Source of the DNA: Neelides folsomi | Lineage: Eukaryota; Arthropoda; Collembola; Neelipleona; Neelidae | Direction: 5' to 3' | Assembly (NCBI GenBank): GCA_034687125.1 | Contig: JAQGBZ010000661.1 | Location: 1-22,183 of the forward strand | Length of the DNA stretch: 22,183 nt | Part shown: one piece after another, positions 9,270 through 19,432 of the stretch | Position numbering within the stretch: position 1 is the stretch's first letter | Layout of the letters: each line of letters starts with the position of its first letter | Position numbers and translations under genes: made by a program | Notes under the pieces: generated by a model | Database searches by the model: none | Seen by the model: the letters and a program-made list of their open reading frames with translations, nothing else | Told to the model about the DNA's origin: nothing

Positions 9270-11582
9270 CTATTGATTCACACCTTTTGCATTCAAATAA
9301 TTTTTAGCTCTAATTGGAGGAATTTTGTCGAGGATAGTCGGCGGAATTCCTCCATAATATCCTTGAGAAACGTAAGGGTATGGCGTCGAGTGGGGAAGCT
9401 GATAAACAGGCAAAGGTAAAGCTCCGTGCTGATTCGTATAAACTCCAGGTTGAATTGGTGGACAAGAATAAGAGCATACCTCATAGCTAAATGGTCCATA
9501 AGGTCCATGTGAAATTGGAAAATTTCTATAACGAGAGAAAAATGTTTTGGACGTTTCGCTTGTGATTGGACGATCATTTGAAGGAGCACGATGAGTAATT
9601 TGAAAATTTGAAACCTAAAATCAAAATAATTGCTGTATTAAATAAAAAATGTTTTGATTGATAATGACAAATTATGATTAATTTAAAATATTTAAAAATC
9701 ATTGACCAATGAACGGCTATCAGAAATTTCATTCCCCGATGACGAACTGTATTGACCTGTTCTTGACCCTTGTGAGGTTAACTTTGACTCTCCTACAATT
9801 CTCCTACTACGATTTTTAGTCCGACCTGTTCCACACTTGACAACTTCAAGAGCTTTAGATTTACTTGGACGTTTCTTCCTTGAATTCATTTTCGTTCTGC
9901 AAATTCGTCCATGTTGATTTAATTTTTCAACGACTTTGTGAAGATTAACTGTCGCTTCACTCCCATTCTTTATCGCTTTCTGTTGATTGAATTCTCCTTC
10001 GTCGTTTCCTTCATGTTCATCATTTGAAGAGGAAGCACAATCGGAGAATTCTCCTGGTGGGGTGATCATTGAAATGTATTTCGATGTGGTGCACCGAATA
10101 GATTTCCCAGAGCTCAACTGACTTTTTAGAGGTTCGTAGTCTCCATAATCTTCAATTTTTAAAATTTTCCCTTCATTGTATGGGGGAGTGTCGTAAAATG
10201 CATCCCCGGGAGTTTCTTCATCAATCTGAAAATCAATACATTCAATTTCATCTTGACTTTCATCAGTTTCATTGTCGGTTTCAGAACCTTCTTGTTCAGA
10301 AATATCTTTCATGGAGCAATTTGACTCGTTGTCTGACCCTTCAGTTTCTCCTTCTTCTTCGATGTATTCACATAATTGATAATCGCAATCATCATTGTAT
10401 ACAACTGGTCCAACACTGTCTTCTATTTCGGAAATGTAAATCTCCACGTTATGTTCAATCTCGTCTTGGTAAATGAAATTCTCCCTGGATTGCGGCAATC
10501 TCTTCAAATCCACAATTCGGCACTTAAAAGTCAATCATAGAATATTAATCATAAAATAATTATAGAATAAAATAACAATGATGTATTCAAACAATGTGAT
10601 TAATTTTTATTTTTCATACTTTTGACTTGGATTTATTAGCCGAAAATCTCTCATGAACATTTTCTAATTCATTCCCATTATTTTGATGGAGAGTATTGTG
10701 TAAACTATTTAGCTTTTCCAATTCAACCTCAGCTTTCTTTTCCTCCAAATATCTAAATAAAAAAATATTGAAATGAATTAATTTTTTTAAAAAAATACTT
10801 ATTCAGTGTGAATATTACTGAATTACAATAGTTAATAAAAATCTAATTATTCATATAAATCCATATTCAATTGACCTGCATGTAGTCTGAAGACTTTTGA
10901 ATTCTTCTTCCAGAATTGTAATAACTTCGTGGCCAGTATCGAGAAATTCGTCAGAGATTTGAATTTCAGAGAGATTCTTGGTCATTTCAATTTTTTCTCT
11001 TTCTAAGTGTTTCCGCACTCCTCTTCAGATATTATAAAGAATGTCATTAATTATTTATAAATTTCATAAACTATAGCGTTCATTAAACTTAAAAGTGTTT
11101 TACTCAAGATCTTCAATTTCAGCATTGATTTGATATGCTTGACGTTCGAGCTCTTTAAGTTCCTCCAGTTTTTGAAGAACGAGTTTCCCCGTTGAGCCCT
11201 CCTGAATATTGTGAGGAACGACGTCGTGGTCGTGAATCTTCACATGCAAAAGGAAATCTTGAGAAATGTCGGCTCTATCACAAATTGGGCAATCAACTTT
11301 AATCTGACCCGAATACCTAATAAAACTGTCAATTAATAAGATTTAATACTTTAAAAGGTTATTAATAAACATTTATTGGTACTTTAATTACAAACATTAA
11401 AACTGTCTAAACTTTAAATACCTTCTAAACGTATTGATATAATCGTGTAAACAGGAAAAATGGTACATGTGCCCACATCGGGTTGCAAAAACATTTTCCA
11501 CGTGTTCGTCGTCGGATTCTTCTAGTTTCTTCAATGGACTTTGCCTTCGAAGAGGTTCGTCGCAAACAGCACAATCTCCCAT
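9270..11582 (-). CDS. RING-H2 coiled-coil protein, putative E3 ubiquitin ligase, six exons
   Basis: Exons on the minus strand are 11582-11422, 11316-11104, 11022-10876, 10752-10620, 10522-9707 and 9614-9270. All borders are GT-AG, and the joined frame gives 604 aa. A RING-H2 finger sits at the very N-terminus: Cys4, Cys7, then a 28-residue loop, Cys36, His38, His41, Cys44 (RCGHMYHFSCL), Cys63 and Cys66 (DCPIC), all eight ligands present. Residues about 98-205 are heptad-like and Glu/Lys/Leu-rich, predicted coiled coil. Residues about 237-320 are very acidic, 400-470 are basic and Ser-rich, and exon 6 (491-604) is rich in Pro, Tyr and Gly (SHGPYGPFSY). RING plus coiled coil at the N-terminus resembles TRAIP/nopo ligases, but the remaining two thirds match nothing I recognise. 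The start is an ATG; a GTG two codons upstream was discarded. Confidence 0.85.
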
Positions 11583-11774
11583 TTCCACGAATTAATTAAT
11601 AAGATTAAAATTTAGACAAAAATATAAAGTTAAAGTTAAAATTATATATAACACCTAACGAAATTTTGTTGATTTAGCAATTTCTTAATTCCTATTTAAT
11701 AAAATGGAACGTTTAACTAAATATGCTATATATTTTAGATATTAATTAAATTATATACGGAAAGGACAATTAAA

Positions 11775-11780
11775 TTTATT
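11775..11780 (-). terminator. AATAAA overlapping the stop codon of the 121-aa gene
   Basis: On the minus strand the end of the small gene reads CAATAAAT, so the TAA stop (11778-11776) lies inside a perfect AATAAA. If it is used as the poly(A) signal, the 3' UTR would be only some 10 to 30 bases long. Confidence 0.4.
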
Positions 11781-12270
11781 GATCATCTTCAACTAAAAGT
11801 TCTTCGTCACTATCTGATTCTTGAGTCAATTCTTGAAAATATTCGAGAATTGCTTCAGCCTTCTTTAAAGTTTTAATTTCATTTTCCTGAAATAATACAA
11901 AATTAATATTATTAAATTATTGGTTAATATAATTTAATTAAAAATATTATTTTTATCAATGATTTCTCATTTATACGAACTGATAAGTGATAACAATATT
12001 TTAAAAAAATCGCACCAGTTGATTGAAATCTTCGACGAGATGTTCTTTAAGTTCAGAATAAGATTCTTTCTGTTTGTCTTTTACATTTAATTCCATTTCC
12101 TGATCTTTGTTATTTTCCATTGAAGTGAAAATTTCTTTCTTCATCTCATTCCATTCAACATCTTGAAGTATTGTTTTTGCTCTTTTCGTAAAAGGTTCAT
12201 CCGGTTCCGTTTCATCTGTACTTGAACAATCAAAAGGAATATCCTTTTCCACTTTAATTTTTTTCTCCAT
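11776..12270 (-). CDS. Small acidic coiled-coil protein, unrecognised, two exons
   Basis: Exons are 12270-12016 and 11886-11776 on the minus strand (129-base phase-0 intron, GTGCGA donor, TTTCAG acceptor), giving 121 aa from an ATG. The N-terminus has a short basic patch (TKRAKT, residues 28-33) after an acidic stretch. Residues about 38-103 are Glu/Lys-rich and probably helical or coiled coil, and the C-terminus is an acidic tail (ESDSDEELLVEDD). No Cys/His metal site, signal peptide or membrane segment is visible. I do not recognise the family; composition suggests a nuclear or complex-bound adaptor, but that is speculation. It lies 193 bases upstream of the RING gene on the same strand. 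The splice model is supported by continued composition and the clean frame across the junction. Confidence 0.72.
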
Positions 12271-13341
12271 GTTGAGATCGTTGCAGATAAACGATGGATA
12301 TTGATTTGACCTTACTGGTTGGTTAATTCAACAGATTTTGGTCACCCAACAGAAAATCGAATTCGAAGACGAAAAAGTCGAAGCAGTCAGCAGTCGAACA
12401 CAGAACTGGTCACAAGTCACAGGTCCAGGTCGGTTGATAAAATTCCGCTACAAAATTCAAAAATCAGAGCAACAATTATCGAAAGTTACTCTTGAAATTT
12501 TCGTTAGCCCCAAGCCCCAATGTCATCATATCATCAATCATATTTCCTATTCATTTACATAGGTATATTTAAAAGTAGATTTTTTGCATATTGTATTCTA
12601 CTAATTCTACATATAATTTTGATGAGTCTTTCATGTCGATTTTGTGACATTACTTACAGTACTTTTATGCAATTTAATTATAATTAATTTTTAGAAAATC
12701 GAAGAAATAATTTTAGTTTTTACTTTATAAGCTAATTATTTAACTTAATTTATTAAACTTTTTATTTAAGTGTATCATGAAATATGTTATTCATTTATAT
12801 TTTAATCTAATATTTATCTAATACCGGTATATCAATGCTAAACATAACTTATGTAAAACCATTCAATACTAATTTCCAAAACTTAAAGACACAGTTTTTC
12901 ATCGTTTAAAAAAATAATGGTTTTTAAATATGTACTTAACACATTGTATCTTATGTAACAATTACATATTATACTAAAGGCATACATATACCATAAACCA
13001 TAAACCTTGAGTTTGAGTAGTTTCTATTTATTAAAGTTTATGTATTATATAATTATTTCCATCTACTATACTTTGTAAATGCTTCAGGGCATAATTCTAA
13101 TAAAAGAAGGTCGAATAAGAAGCTCAAGTTTGTCTAACAAAAAGTAAATAATTCAATTCAATTATGCGTATAATACATATTCTCTAGAACTCTCGTCTAC
13201 ATACTCTCAAGTAAAAGATATTTAGCTACTCACAACTCACAATTGAAATTCCACAAATAAAGAAGGTTAACTCTCTGAGACTCTGATTTGAAGTTTTATA
13301 TTTTACGTTTTTAAGTAACGTTTAAAGTTGAAATTCCTAAA
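12271..13341. other. Intergenic; GC-richer segment 12290-12540 then AT-rich DNA
   Basis: The first 270 bases are richer in G and C and contain CAGTC/GTCACA-like short repetitions, consistent with the 5' UTR and promoter of the minus-strand small gene. An open frame on the plus strand here (12338-12562) starts with TTG, has no ATG and matches nothing. The remaining 0.8 kb is AT-rich and contains the promoter of the first CHK-like gene. A short tandem duplication (ACCATAAACCATAAACC) occurs near 12990-13007. Confidence 0.5.
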
Positions 13342-14738
13342 ATGAGTCTTGAAAGGATCGGTTTAACAAAGGAAAAACTCGGGGAAATTTTGTCATGTCA
13401 AATTAAAACTGCAGAGATTGAACTTGGAACTTCGGCTGGGGACAATTTCATTGGTCTTCTCGAATCTTTGAAAATTGAAACTGAAGATGGAAATATTTTT
13501 AAACTTTTCCTCAAATCTCTTCCAAGTATTGGGAATGAAAGAGCTTTGATGACAGGAGTGTTTTGGACTGAGGTATTATTTTGAACTTAATTAAGTTGAT
13601 TAAGTTAATTGTAGTTAATTAAATTAATAGCTAATTCAATGTCATTATTCTCTTTATACCTCATATAAATATTTTATTTATATTCTGCTAGGTTGCATTT
13701 TATAGTGGATTGGTTCCAGCACTCCAAAGCTTCGCTCCAACTCGTTCACTTCCATTCCCAAAATTCTATTATGGCTTCAACGACAATAAAAAGGATTGTT
13801 TGATCATGGAGGATTTGAAAGTTCAAGGGTTTAAGATGAGCAATAAAGAAAAAGGCTTGACATTGGAAGAAACAAAAATGGCACTTTTGGAGCTTGGGAA
13901 ATTCCACGCAAGGACATATGCTTTGATCAGAGCAGAAGGTGAAAATCTCTGGGCGCAAAAATTAAATGGAGTTGACATTTCCAGGATAGAAAAAGATCAA
14001 TGGACTGAAGGAAACCAACCGGAACCTGCACAATTTATTGGTTTTTTCACTATTTTATATGAAATAATGACTCAATTACTCGCCAAAACTCGACCTGAAT
14101 TAAAGGAACTATTGAATAAAAAGTAACAACATTGACTTAAACCTTAAAATAATTAACCCTAATATTTAAATATTTAATAAAATTTTATTTTCAGAATTGA
14201 CACATCACCCAATTCAGTCAGTGAATTAATGATGAAAAGGAAAACTTTCATAACCAAACTTTTTCCATGTATCGTCCACGGAGACTTTTGGACCAACAAT
14301 ATCATGTTCAAATACGAAGACAATCAAGTCACGCAACTCAAATTCATCGATTTCCAAAATACCCATCGTGGGAATGTGATCGAAGATCTTTCATACTTTT
14401 TCTCAACCAGCACAACGATCGCACTCCGGAAGGACCATTTTGAAGTTCTTGTTGGTAAATATTACCGGGAATTTCAAAAAGAACTTAAAGAGTTAAAAGT
14501 TCCTTCTCCGCCCAATTTCTCTCTTGGACTTCTCATCGATTGTCTCAATGAAGCAAAAATCTCGGCCTTTTTCTTTTTGTCTTTTGCTCTTCCAATCCAA
14601 ATTGGCGTCTCCTCGGCGGATGAGCTTTCAATAGAAAACATGATCGAATGGATGAAAGCGGCTGCAGAATCAAGTCCCCTTGTTATCCAACGTTACATTG
14701 AAGCTGTGGAAGAACTTGTTCAGTATGATTTAATTTAA
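13342..14738 (+). CDS. CHK-kinase-like (EcKinase family) protein, copy 1, three exons
   Basis: Exons are 13342-13572, 13692-14122 and 14195-14738 (phases 0 and 2), giving 401 aa from an ATG. The family (DUF1679/EcKinase, CHK-like) has an aminoglycoside-phosphotransferase fold. Known members phosphorylate ecdysteroids, and others are linked to detoxification. Visible elements are LFLKSLP near residue 55 (ATP-binding Lys of the N-lobe), LIMEDLKVQGF as the hinge region, GKFHART, the catalytic loop VHGDFWTNN with Asp251 and Asn256, and FIDFQ with the metal-binding Asp273. The C-terminal region continues with NVIEDLSYFFSTS and ends in a normal stop. The frame is intact and the length typical. An AATAAA follows 54 bases after the stop. 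It is a tandem paralogue of the 15684-17112 gene, sharing both intron positions and phases. The substrate cannot be read from the sequence. Confidence 0.95.
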
Positions 14739-14791
14739 AATTTACTGAGAAAATCAAATATTCTATGTCTATGTCTAAGATCAAAAGCATT

Positions 14792-14797
14792 AATAAA
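14792..14797 (+). terminator. Polyadenylation signal of CHK-like gene copy 1
   Basis: AATAAA about 54 bases past the TAA of the first CHK-like gene; a second AATAAA occurs some 15 bases later. Confidence 0.55.
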
Positions 14798-14831
14798 ATT
14801 AAAATTTAATAAAACTGAAATTAACTCATAT

Positions 14832-14953
14832 TATATTCTATTTTTTTACCGATGTGCTGAGTTCAAAGTTCCCAAAAAAAATTTATGTGCATTTCCATAG
14901 GAAATTTTTTCCGGGGACTTTAAACTCAGCACATTGGTAAAAAATAGGGTATA
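14832..14953. repeat. Long foldback element (122 bp, imperfect inverted repeat)
   Basis: The left arm (14832 to about 14884) and right arm (about 14901 to 14953) are reverse complements over about 50 bases with only a few mismatches and one single-base gap. The clearest block is GATGTGCTGAGTTCAAAG at 14851-14868 against CTTTAAACTCAGCACATT at 14918-14935 (two mismatches), flanked by T-run/A-run and CCC/GGG pairs. The loop is roughly 15 bases. It has the shape of a small MITE/foldback element or of a long hairpin RNA precursor. It lies after the poly(A) signals of the first CHK-like gene. Confidence 0.85.
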
Positions 14954-15683
14954 GGATAAATACGTTCTGTATGTATGTTATATCGACATACATAATATGC
15001 ATATTATTTTATGGACGATTGTCACTTAAATCAATTGTTTTTATTAATGTTAATTAATCATTTTTTGATAAAGCTACAAAAAGTAATCTACAATATCGAC
15101 TTATTTTAACAAGCCACTCAATGCATCCTAGCATTATTGTCTTCGTTTCTGCTTATACAATGAGAGAGATAATGATTAAATGCGTTTTATACAAGATAAT
15201 AAATAGATAACAGTGGAAAGAGATAAATACTTTATGTAAATACTTACAAAGTGGATATATCATATTGTGAGATAATAGATATTTTCATGTAGATTTGTAG
15301 AGAGAATAATGTACTATAGTTGTGTATAAATTGTTTATTTCTTTCAAGTGTTTATCAACGTAGTAAGTGCAATATTATTAAAATATCTGTATATTAGTAT
15401 GTTATATATCTACTATATAGGATATTATTATGTATTCTAACTTAAATATACGTATAAATAAATATGGTAGTCGCTCGAGTTGGTGAATGTAATTTTAATT
15501 TATCTTTTATCGATATCAATATAACGAACAATTCTTATGTATTCTTTTATACCCATTCAAAGTTCACAATAGAGCAAATAAGCCAAAAGACATTTAAAGT
15601 GGAAAATTTTCATTCACACCAAAAATTGTTCAAATTTTAAACTTTTTAGCTAAAATAACATTTATTATTAAAATTCACTTAAA
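14954..15683. other. Intergenic between the CHK-like paralogues
   Basis: AT-rich DNA with closed frames, holding the promoter and 5' UTR of the second CHK-like gene. Apart from the foldback element to the left, no repeat or RNA gene was recognised. Confidence 0.5.
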
Positions 15684-17112
15684 ATGGCCACACTCGAGCA
15701 AGCCGGACTCACCGTAGATGATTTAAGCCAACTGCTCAAACAACCCGTTAAAGAAGTAAAATTCGAAAAGACTTGTGCCAAAGGAGACAATGTAATGGGA
15801 CAACTTGAATCACTTTTAATTGAGCTCCAAAATGGCGAAATTCATTTTCTCGTACTCAAAACACTTCCGATTTCATTTAGAGAAAGGGCCATATTCGCAC
15901 AAGTGTTTTGGATCGAGGTAATATTTTAATTTTTAGACAAATTGTAATTTATTTATGCATTAAACAATGAAAGATAAATACAATTATTGCATATTTAATT
16001 TGAAGAATATTTTGATTGCTACTTGCTACCTATATTTATTAATTATCTGTATATCACCTTTTTCAACAGGTTTCATTTTATAAAGGAGTTTATCCTTTAC
16101 TCGCCGCTTTAGCTCCAGAACGTCCACTGCCAATTGCTAAGTTCTACAGCGGAAACAATAACAATCAAACTGATTACATTTTACTCGAAGATTTGAAAAT
16201 CCAAGGATTCAAAATGGGCAACAAATACACGGGACTTTCACTCCAAGAAGCAGAGTTAGCGTTGACTGAAATTGGCAAATTCCATGCCAGGGGATACGCC
16301 TTGATCCAAAACGAAGGCTTTGGAATTTTTGATCGAAATCCAAACGGTGTCGACATTTCTCTTTGCAAGGAAAGTCCATGGAAAAAAATGGGCCCTGAAG
16401 TAATTGCTGGAATGTTCACTCCATTTTTTGAAACAATGAAGGAAGTTGTGAGAAAAAGAAAGCCTGAACTTGCTCAGCGTTTAGACACGTAAATAAGATC
16501 TTAATTATACATAAAGATTAAATTTTATAGAAATCGGGGTTTTATATGATTTTTTTCAGAATTGACATAACGCCCAAATCAGTCGTTAAATTAATGAACC
16601 ACAATCAAAGATATAACGATAAATTGTTCCAAACAACAATCCACGGAGATTATTGGACCAACAACATTATGTTCAAATATGATGAAGATGGAAAAAGTCC
16701 AATTGACATTCGCTTTGTCGATTTCCAAATGATGCGTAAAGGGAATGTAATTGAAGAACTGATTTACTTCACTTCAACCTCGACGACTGCAGAGCTGAGG
16801 AAAAATCATTTTGAAGTTCTCATGGCCAAATATTATCGAGCATTTTTGAATGAGCTGAAGGAGCTTGGCGTGAATCCGCCACCGAATTATTCCCTGGGTC
16901 GATTGATTGACTGTTTGTATGAGGCCAAGCTGGCAATATTCTTTTATCTCTCTTTTGCCATTCCCGTCCAATTGGGAATTAAAGAAGATGACAAGGGGAG
17001 GGAGGAAAAAGCTGATGCGGATTGGCTTAGGGACATCGCTGAAGGAAGCGAAATTGTCATGAAACGATATGAAGAAGCATTGGAGGAACTTGTTTATTTG
17101 GGAATTCTTTAA
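15684..17112 (+). CDS. CHK-kinase-like (EcKinase family) protein, copy 2, three exons
   Basis: Exons are 15684-15917, 16070-16488 and 16560-17112, again phases 0 and 2 and again 401 aa. The N-lobe shows FLVLKTLP and the hinge region YILLEDLKIQGF. The catalytic loop is IHGDYWTNN with Asp248 and Asn253, and the metal-binding Asp272 lies in FVDFQ. GKFHARGYALIQ and NVIEELIYFTSTS match copy 1 closely, whereas the segment after LSFAIPVQ carries a distinct charged insertion (KEDDKGREEK). All catalytic residues are kept, so the enzyme is probably active. The first intron is slightly longer than in copy 1. AATAAA follows about 43 bases after the stop. The two genes are a clear tandem duplication that has diverged considerably but kept structure and length, suggesting both are under selection. 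Confidence 0.95.
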
Positions 17113-17154
17113 TTTAATTTAAAATTAAAATTAAGATTTATTCCATTGATGTTT

Positions 17155-17160
17155 AATAAA
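17155..17160 (+). terminator. Polyadenylation signal of CHK-like gene copy 2
   Basis: AATAAA about 43 bases past the TAA at 17110-17112, in normal position. Confidence 0.55.
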
Positions 17161-17699
17161 ATGCAGGTTTATTTATTTATTTAAAATATTAATTTACATT
17201 TGGAAGCATAAATTAAAATATCATGTACGGTACATATACAAATTAGGTATGACTGAATTCAAATATTTGAAATACTATATATGTATTTTAATATGTTTTA
17301 ACATTAAAAGACGATGTTTATCCATCATCTATATTTTTATTAAATATTTAATAAATAAACAAACTGTTTTATTGTTCGAAGATCGAATTTCAACCTAACA
17401 TGATAGATCGTCATTAAATCATTGCCAAATTGAAACAAACTACATATAACATTAATATGCATTTTCTTATTTTCATACACTGCACTGTGATTTTAAATAT
17501 ATTTTTGTAGAAATATCTTAATATGAAATTTTAAATTATTTGATTAAAATCAACCTTAAAATTATGTTTGAATATCAGTAAAAGCAAGATCTTTATAATA
17601 TAAATAATAATAATAAATTAATACTTATTATATTGAAGAGAATCAAAAGGTCACGAGATCAATGATAACATGTATAAAAACTACTCTGTAGTTCTCTCT
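17161..17699. other. Convergent intergenic region
   Basis: AT-rich DNA between the 3' ends of the second CHK-like gene (+) and the MANBAL gene (-). The nearest minus-strand AATAAA is at 17373-17368, over 300 bases from the MANBAL stop. Nothing else was recognised. Confidence 0.5.
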
Positions 17700-18200
17700 T
17701 TATCTCTTTTTCTTCTTTTTGAGTTTTAAGGGTTTATGTGTTGGTGAAACTTGCGGACTTCCTGTTCCAGTTTCTGACAATGATGGATCATCGTCGCTGA
17801 TCCCATCGTCACAATCAACTTCCGAATCTTCAGGATTCTGTTAAAAAGAAAAGAATTTAAATGCCAAAATACATATTGTGCATTAAATACAATTGGAATA
17901 ATAAACTATACCCTTTCATAATTCCACTATTTAACATTTCAATTGAAACAACATTCTTAAAAAGTACCTAAGCTATTTATTAACTATTATTAATATATTA
18001 TTAATATACTATTAATAAATATGAAAAATTAATAAATGGTTTATTACGCTGCTCAGAGGATCATTGTTGTGTTCTTCGTATTCTTCTGTTTGCGAGGACG
18101 AGTCCGGCATGATGATGACAGCTCCAATACAAATAAGTTGAAAAATTGCTCCGAAGAAGAGCCCGTATCTTAAAAGGGAGTCGATTAAATCCTCTTGCAT
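17700..18200 (-). CDS. MANBAL: MANBAL / UPF0239 family small membrane protein, two exons
   Basis: Exons are 18200-18048 and 17837-17700 on the minus strand (210-base phase-0 intron, GTAATA donor, TTAACAG acceptor), giving 96 aa. The vertebrate protein is about 85 aa. Residues 8-31 contain the family hallmark LLRYGLFFGAIFQLICIGAV, a single membrane segment directly after a short acidic N-terminus. A Ser/Asp/Glu-rich middle follows, and the C-terminus ends in a Lys cluster (KLKKKKKR), as in known members. Function is unknown across animals; a single-pass membrane location with a long polar tail is predicted. The start is the first ATG; four codons of open frame upstream begin with TTG. The gene is intact and convergent with the CHK-like pair. 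Confidence 0.92.
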
Positions 18201-19432
18201 TTTCTTTCTCAAGTTGAGAAGAGAAGTTAAAAAGAGGGAGAATTAAAGTGTGTTAAAAATGTTGAGTGAATGTTTAATTCTTGTTAACTTTAATTATTGG
18301 TTCAATTCAAATCCACTCCCTGGTTATTTAAAACTGATTTTGGGAGTGATGTGAGGTCGAGTGGCGCATGGTCTACGGAGATGCAATCCGACATCGGAGA
18401 ATTCATTCAGAGGAGTTGAACCCGAGGGGGGAGGAAAGATGTAAAAGGGAAATGATCATACAACAAATCTCACAGCTCTCAATTGTTAGCCAATGCTTTG
18501 ATTAGGGAAGTTAATATGGATCCAAATATCTAACATAGCCATACATGAATTAAGAGAATTAAGTGTATGTATATCAGAGGGAAAGGATAATTGTTATTTT
18601 TAATTGACTAATATTGTCATTTTCATTATTTAATATAAACATAAGTGATTGTCGGTTTATGTTATTTTATAAAATAATTCTTTAATTTTTTATACAATTA
18701 TGATTGTCATTTATGTAATTGCATGAGTACTTATAACTTAAAACAAGTCGAAGTATGTTGTATAACAATCATATATCTGTTTATATAATTAACTAAATTC
18801 CTTAAGCTTAATTGATAATTTTGGCAAGTTTATCAAATTGACTTTTAATTATTTCATCGATTGTATATCATTTAATAAAACATTAAAAGTAGATAATTGT
18901 ACTTATTCCATTTGCATATAAGGTAGTAAGTTCAAATCCTTCATATAAGACTTTAATCAAAGAAATACATAGAGTACACCTTGTTTTAATTTTAACCATT
19001 TCATCTTATTTAACACACTGATAATATTTTATTAAGAATTAAGAATGATTTTTAATTGATCTGATTCTTTGGTTGAACCATTTCACAAAACATGAACTCC
19101 GGGCAGGAGATTATCTCCCAATGTAATCCCAATAATAATATTTATCTTAATATTCATAGAGTATATAATATATCCAATACCCTTAATTCAATGATAGGAT
19201 GATAGGAATAAATAATCAATCATAAATGGTAAAAAACTGAAATAGTAAAACCACAATTTACTATTTCTCAATTTAATTGCCAATTTCGACATTGACTCTA
19301 ACCCATTTGTTTTTGTAAAATTTACGCAATAACCTATTTATACAAAGTAATGTGATACTGATACGCCTGATACTTACAATTACGGTTTTTAAATTATTTT
19401 TAAAATTTGCGAGTTTGTCGCGTTATTTAAAC
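18201..19432. other. Intergenic upstream of MANBAL, with a GC-richer patch at 18341-18436
   Basis: The part next to MANBAL is its 5' UTR/promoter. A patch of about 95 bases with more G and C and several CpG dinucleotides (18341-18436) stands out from the AT-rich surroundings and may be the promoter or an untranslated exon. The rest is AT-rich, without open frames or recognised elements. Confidence 0.45.

Noticed and set aside
9293..9589. Minus-strand open frame over the last exon of the RING gene
   Set aside because: The adjacent frame, entered from a TTTTAG acceptor in phase with exon 5, gives a Pro/Tyr/Gly-rich protein ending before a poly(A) signal. This frame is its shadow, as is the plus-strand frame 9198-9419.
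12338..12562. Plus-strand open frame of 74 codons
   Set aside because: It has no ATG, a TTG start and no family similarity. It sits in the promoter/5' UTR zone of the minus-strand small gene.
18345..18436. tRNA-like or SINE-head-like sequence (weak A-box and B-box resemblance, GAGTTGAACCC)
   Set aside because: I could not fold an acceptor stem or a T arm with matching pairs, and the box spacing is loose. It is better explained as a GC-rich promoter patch.
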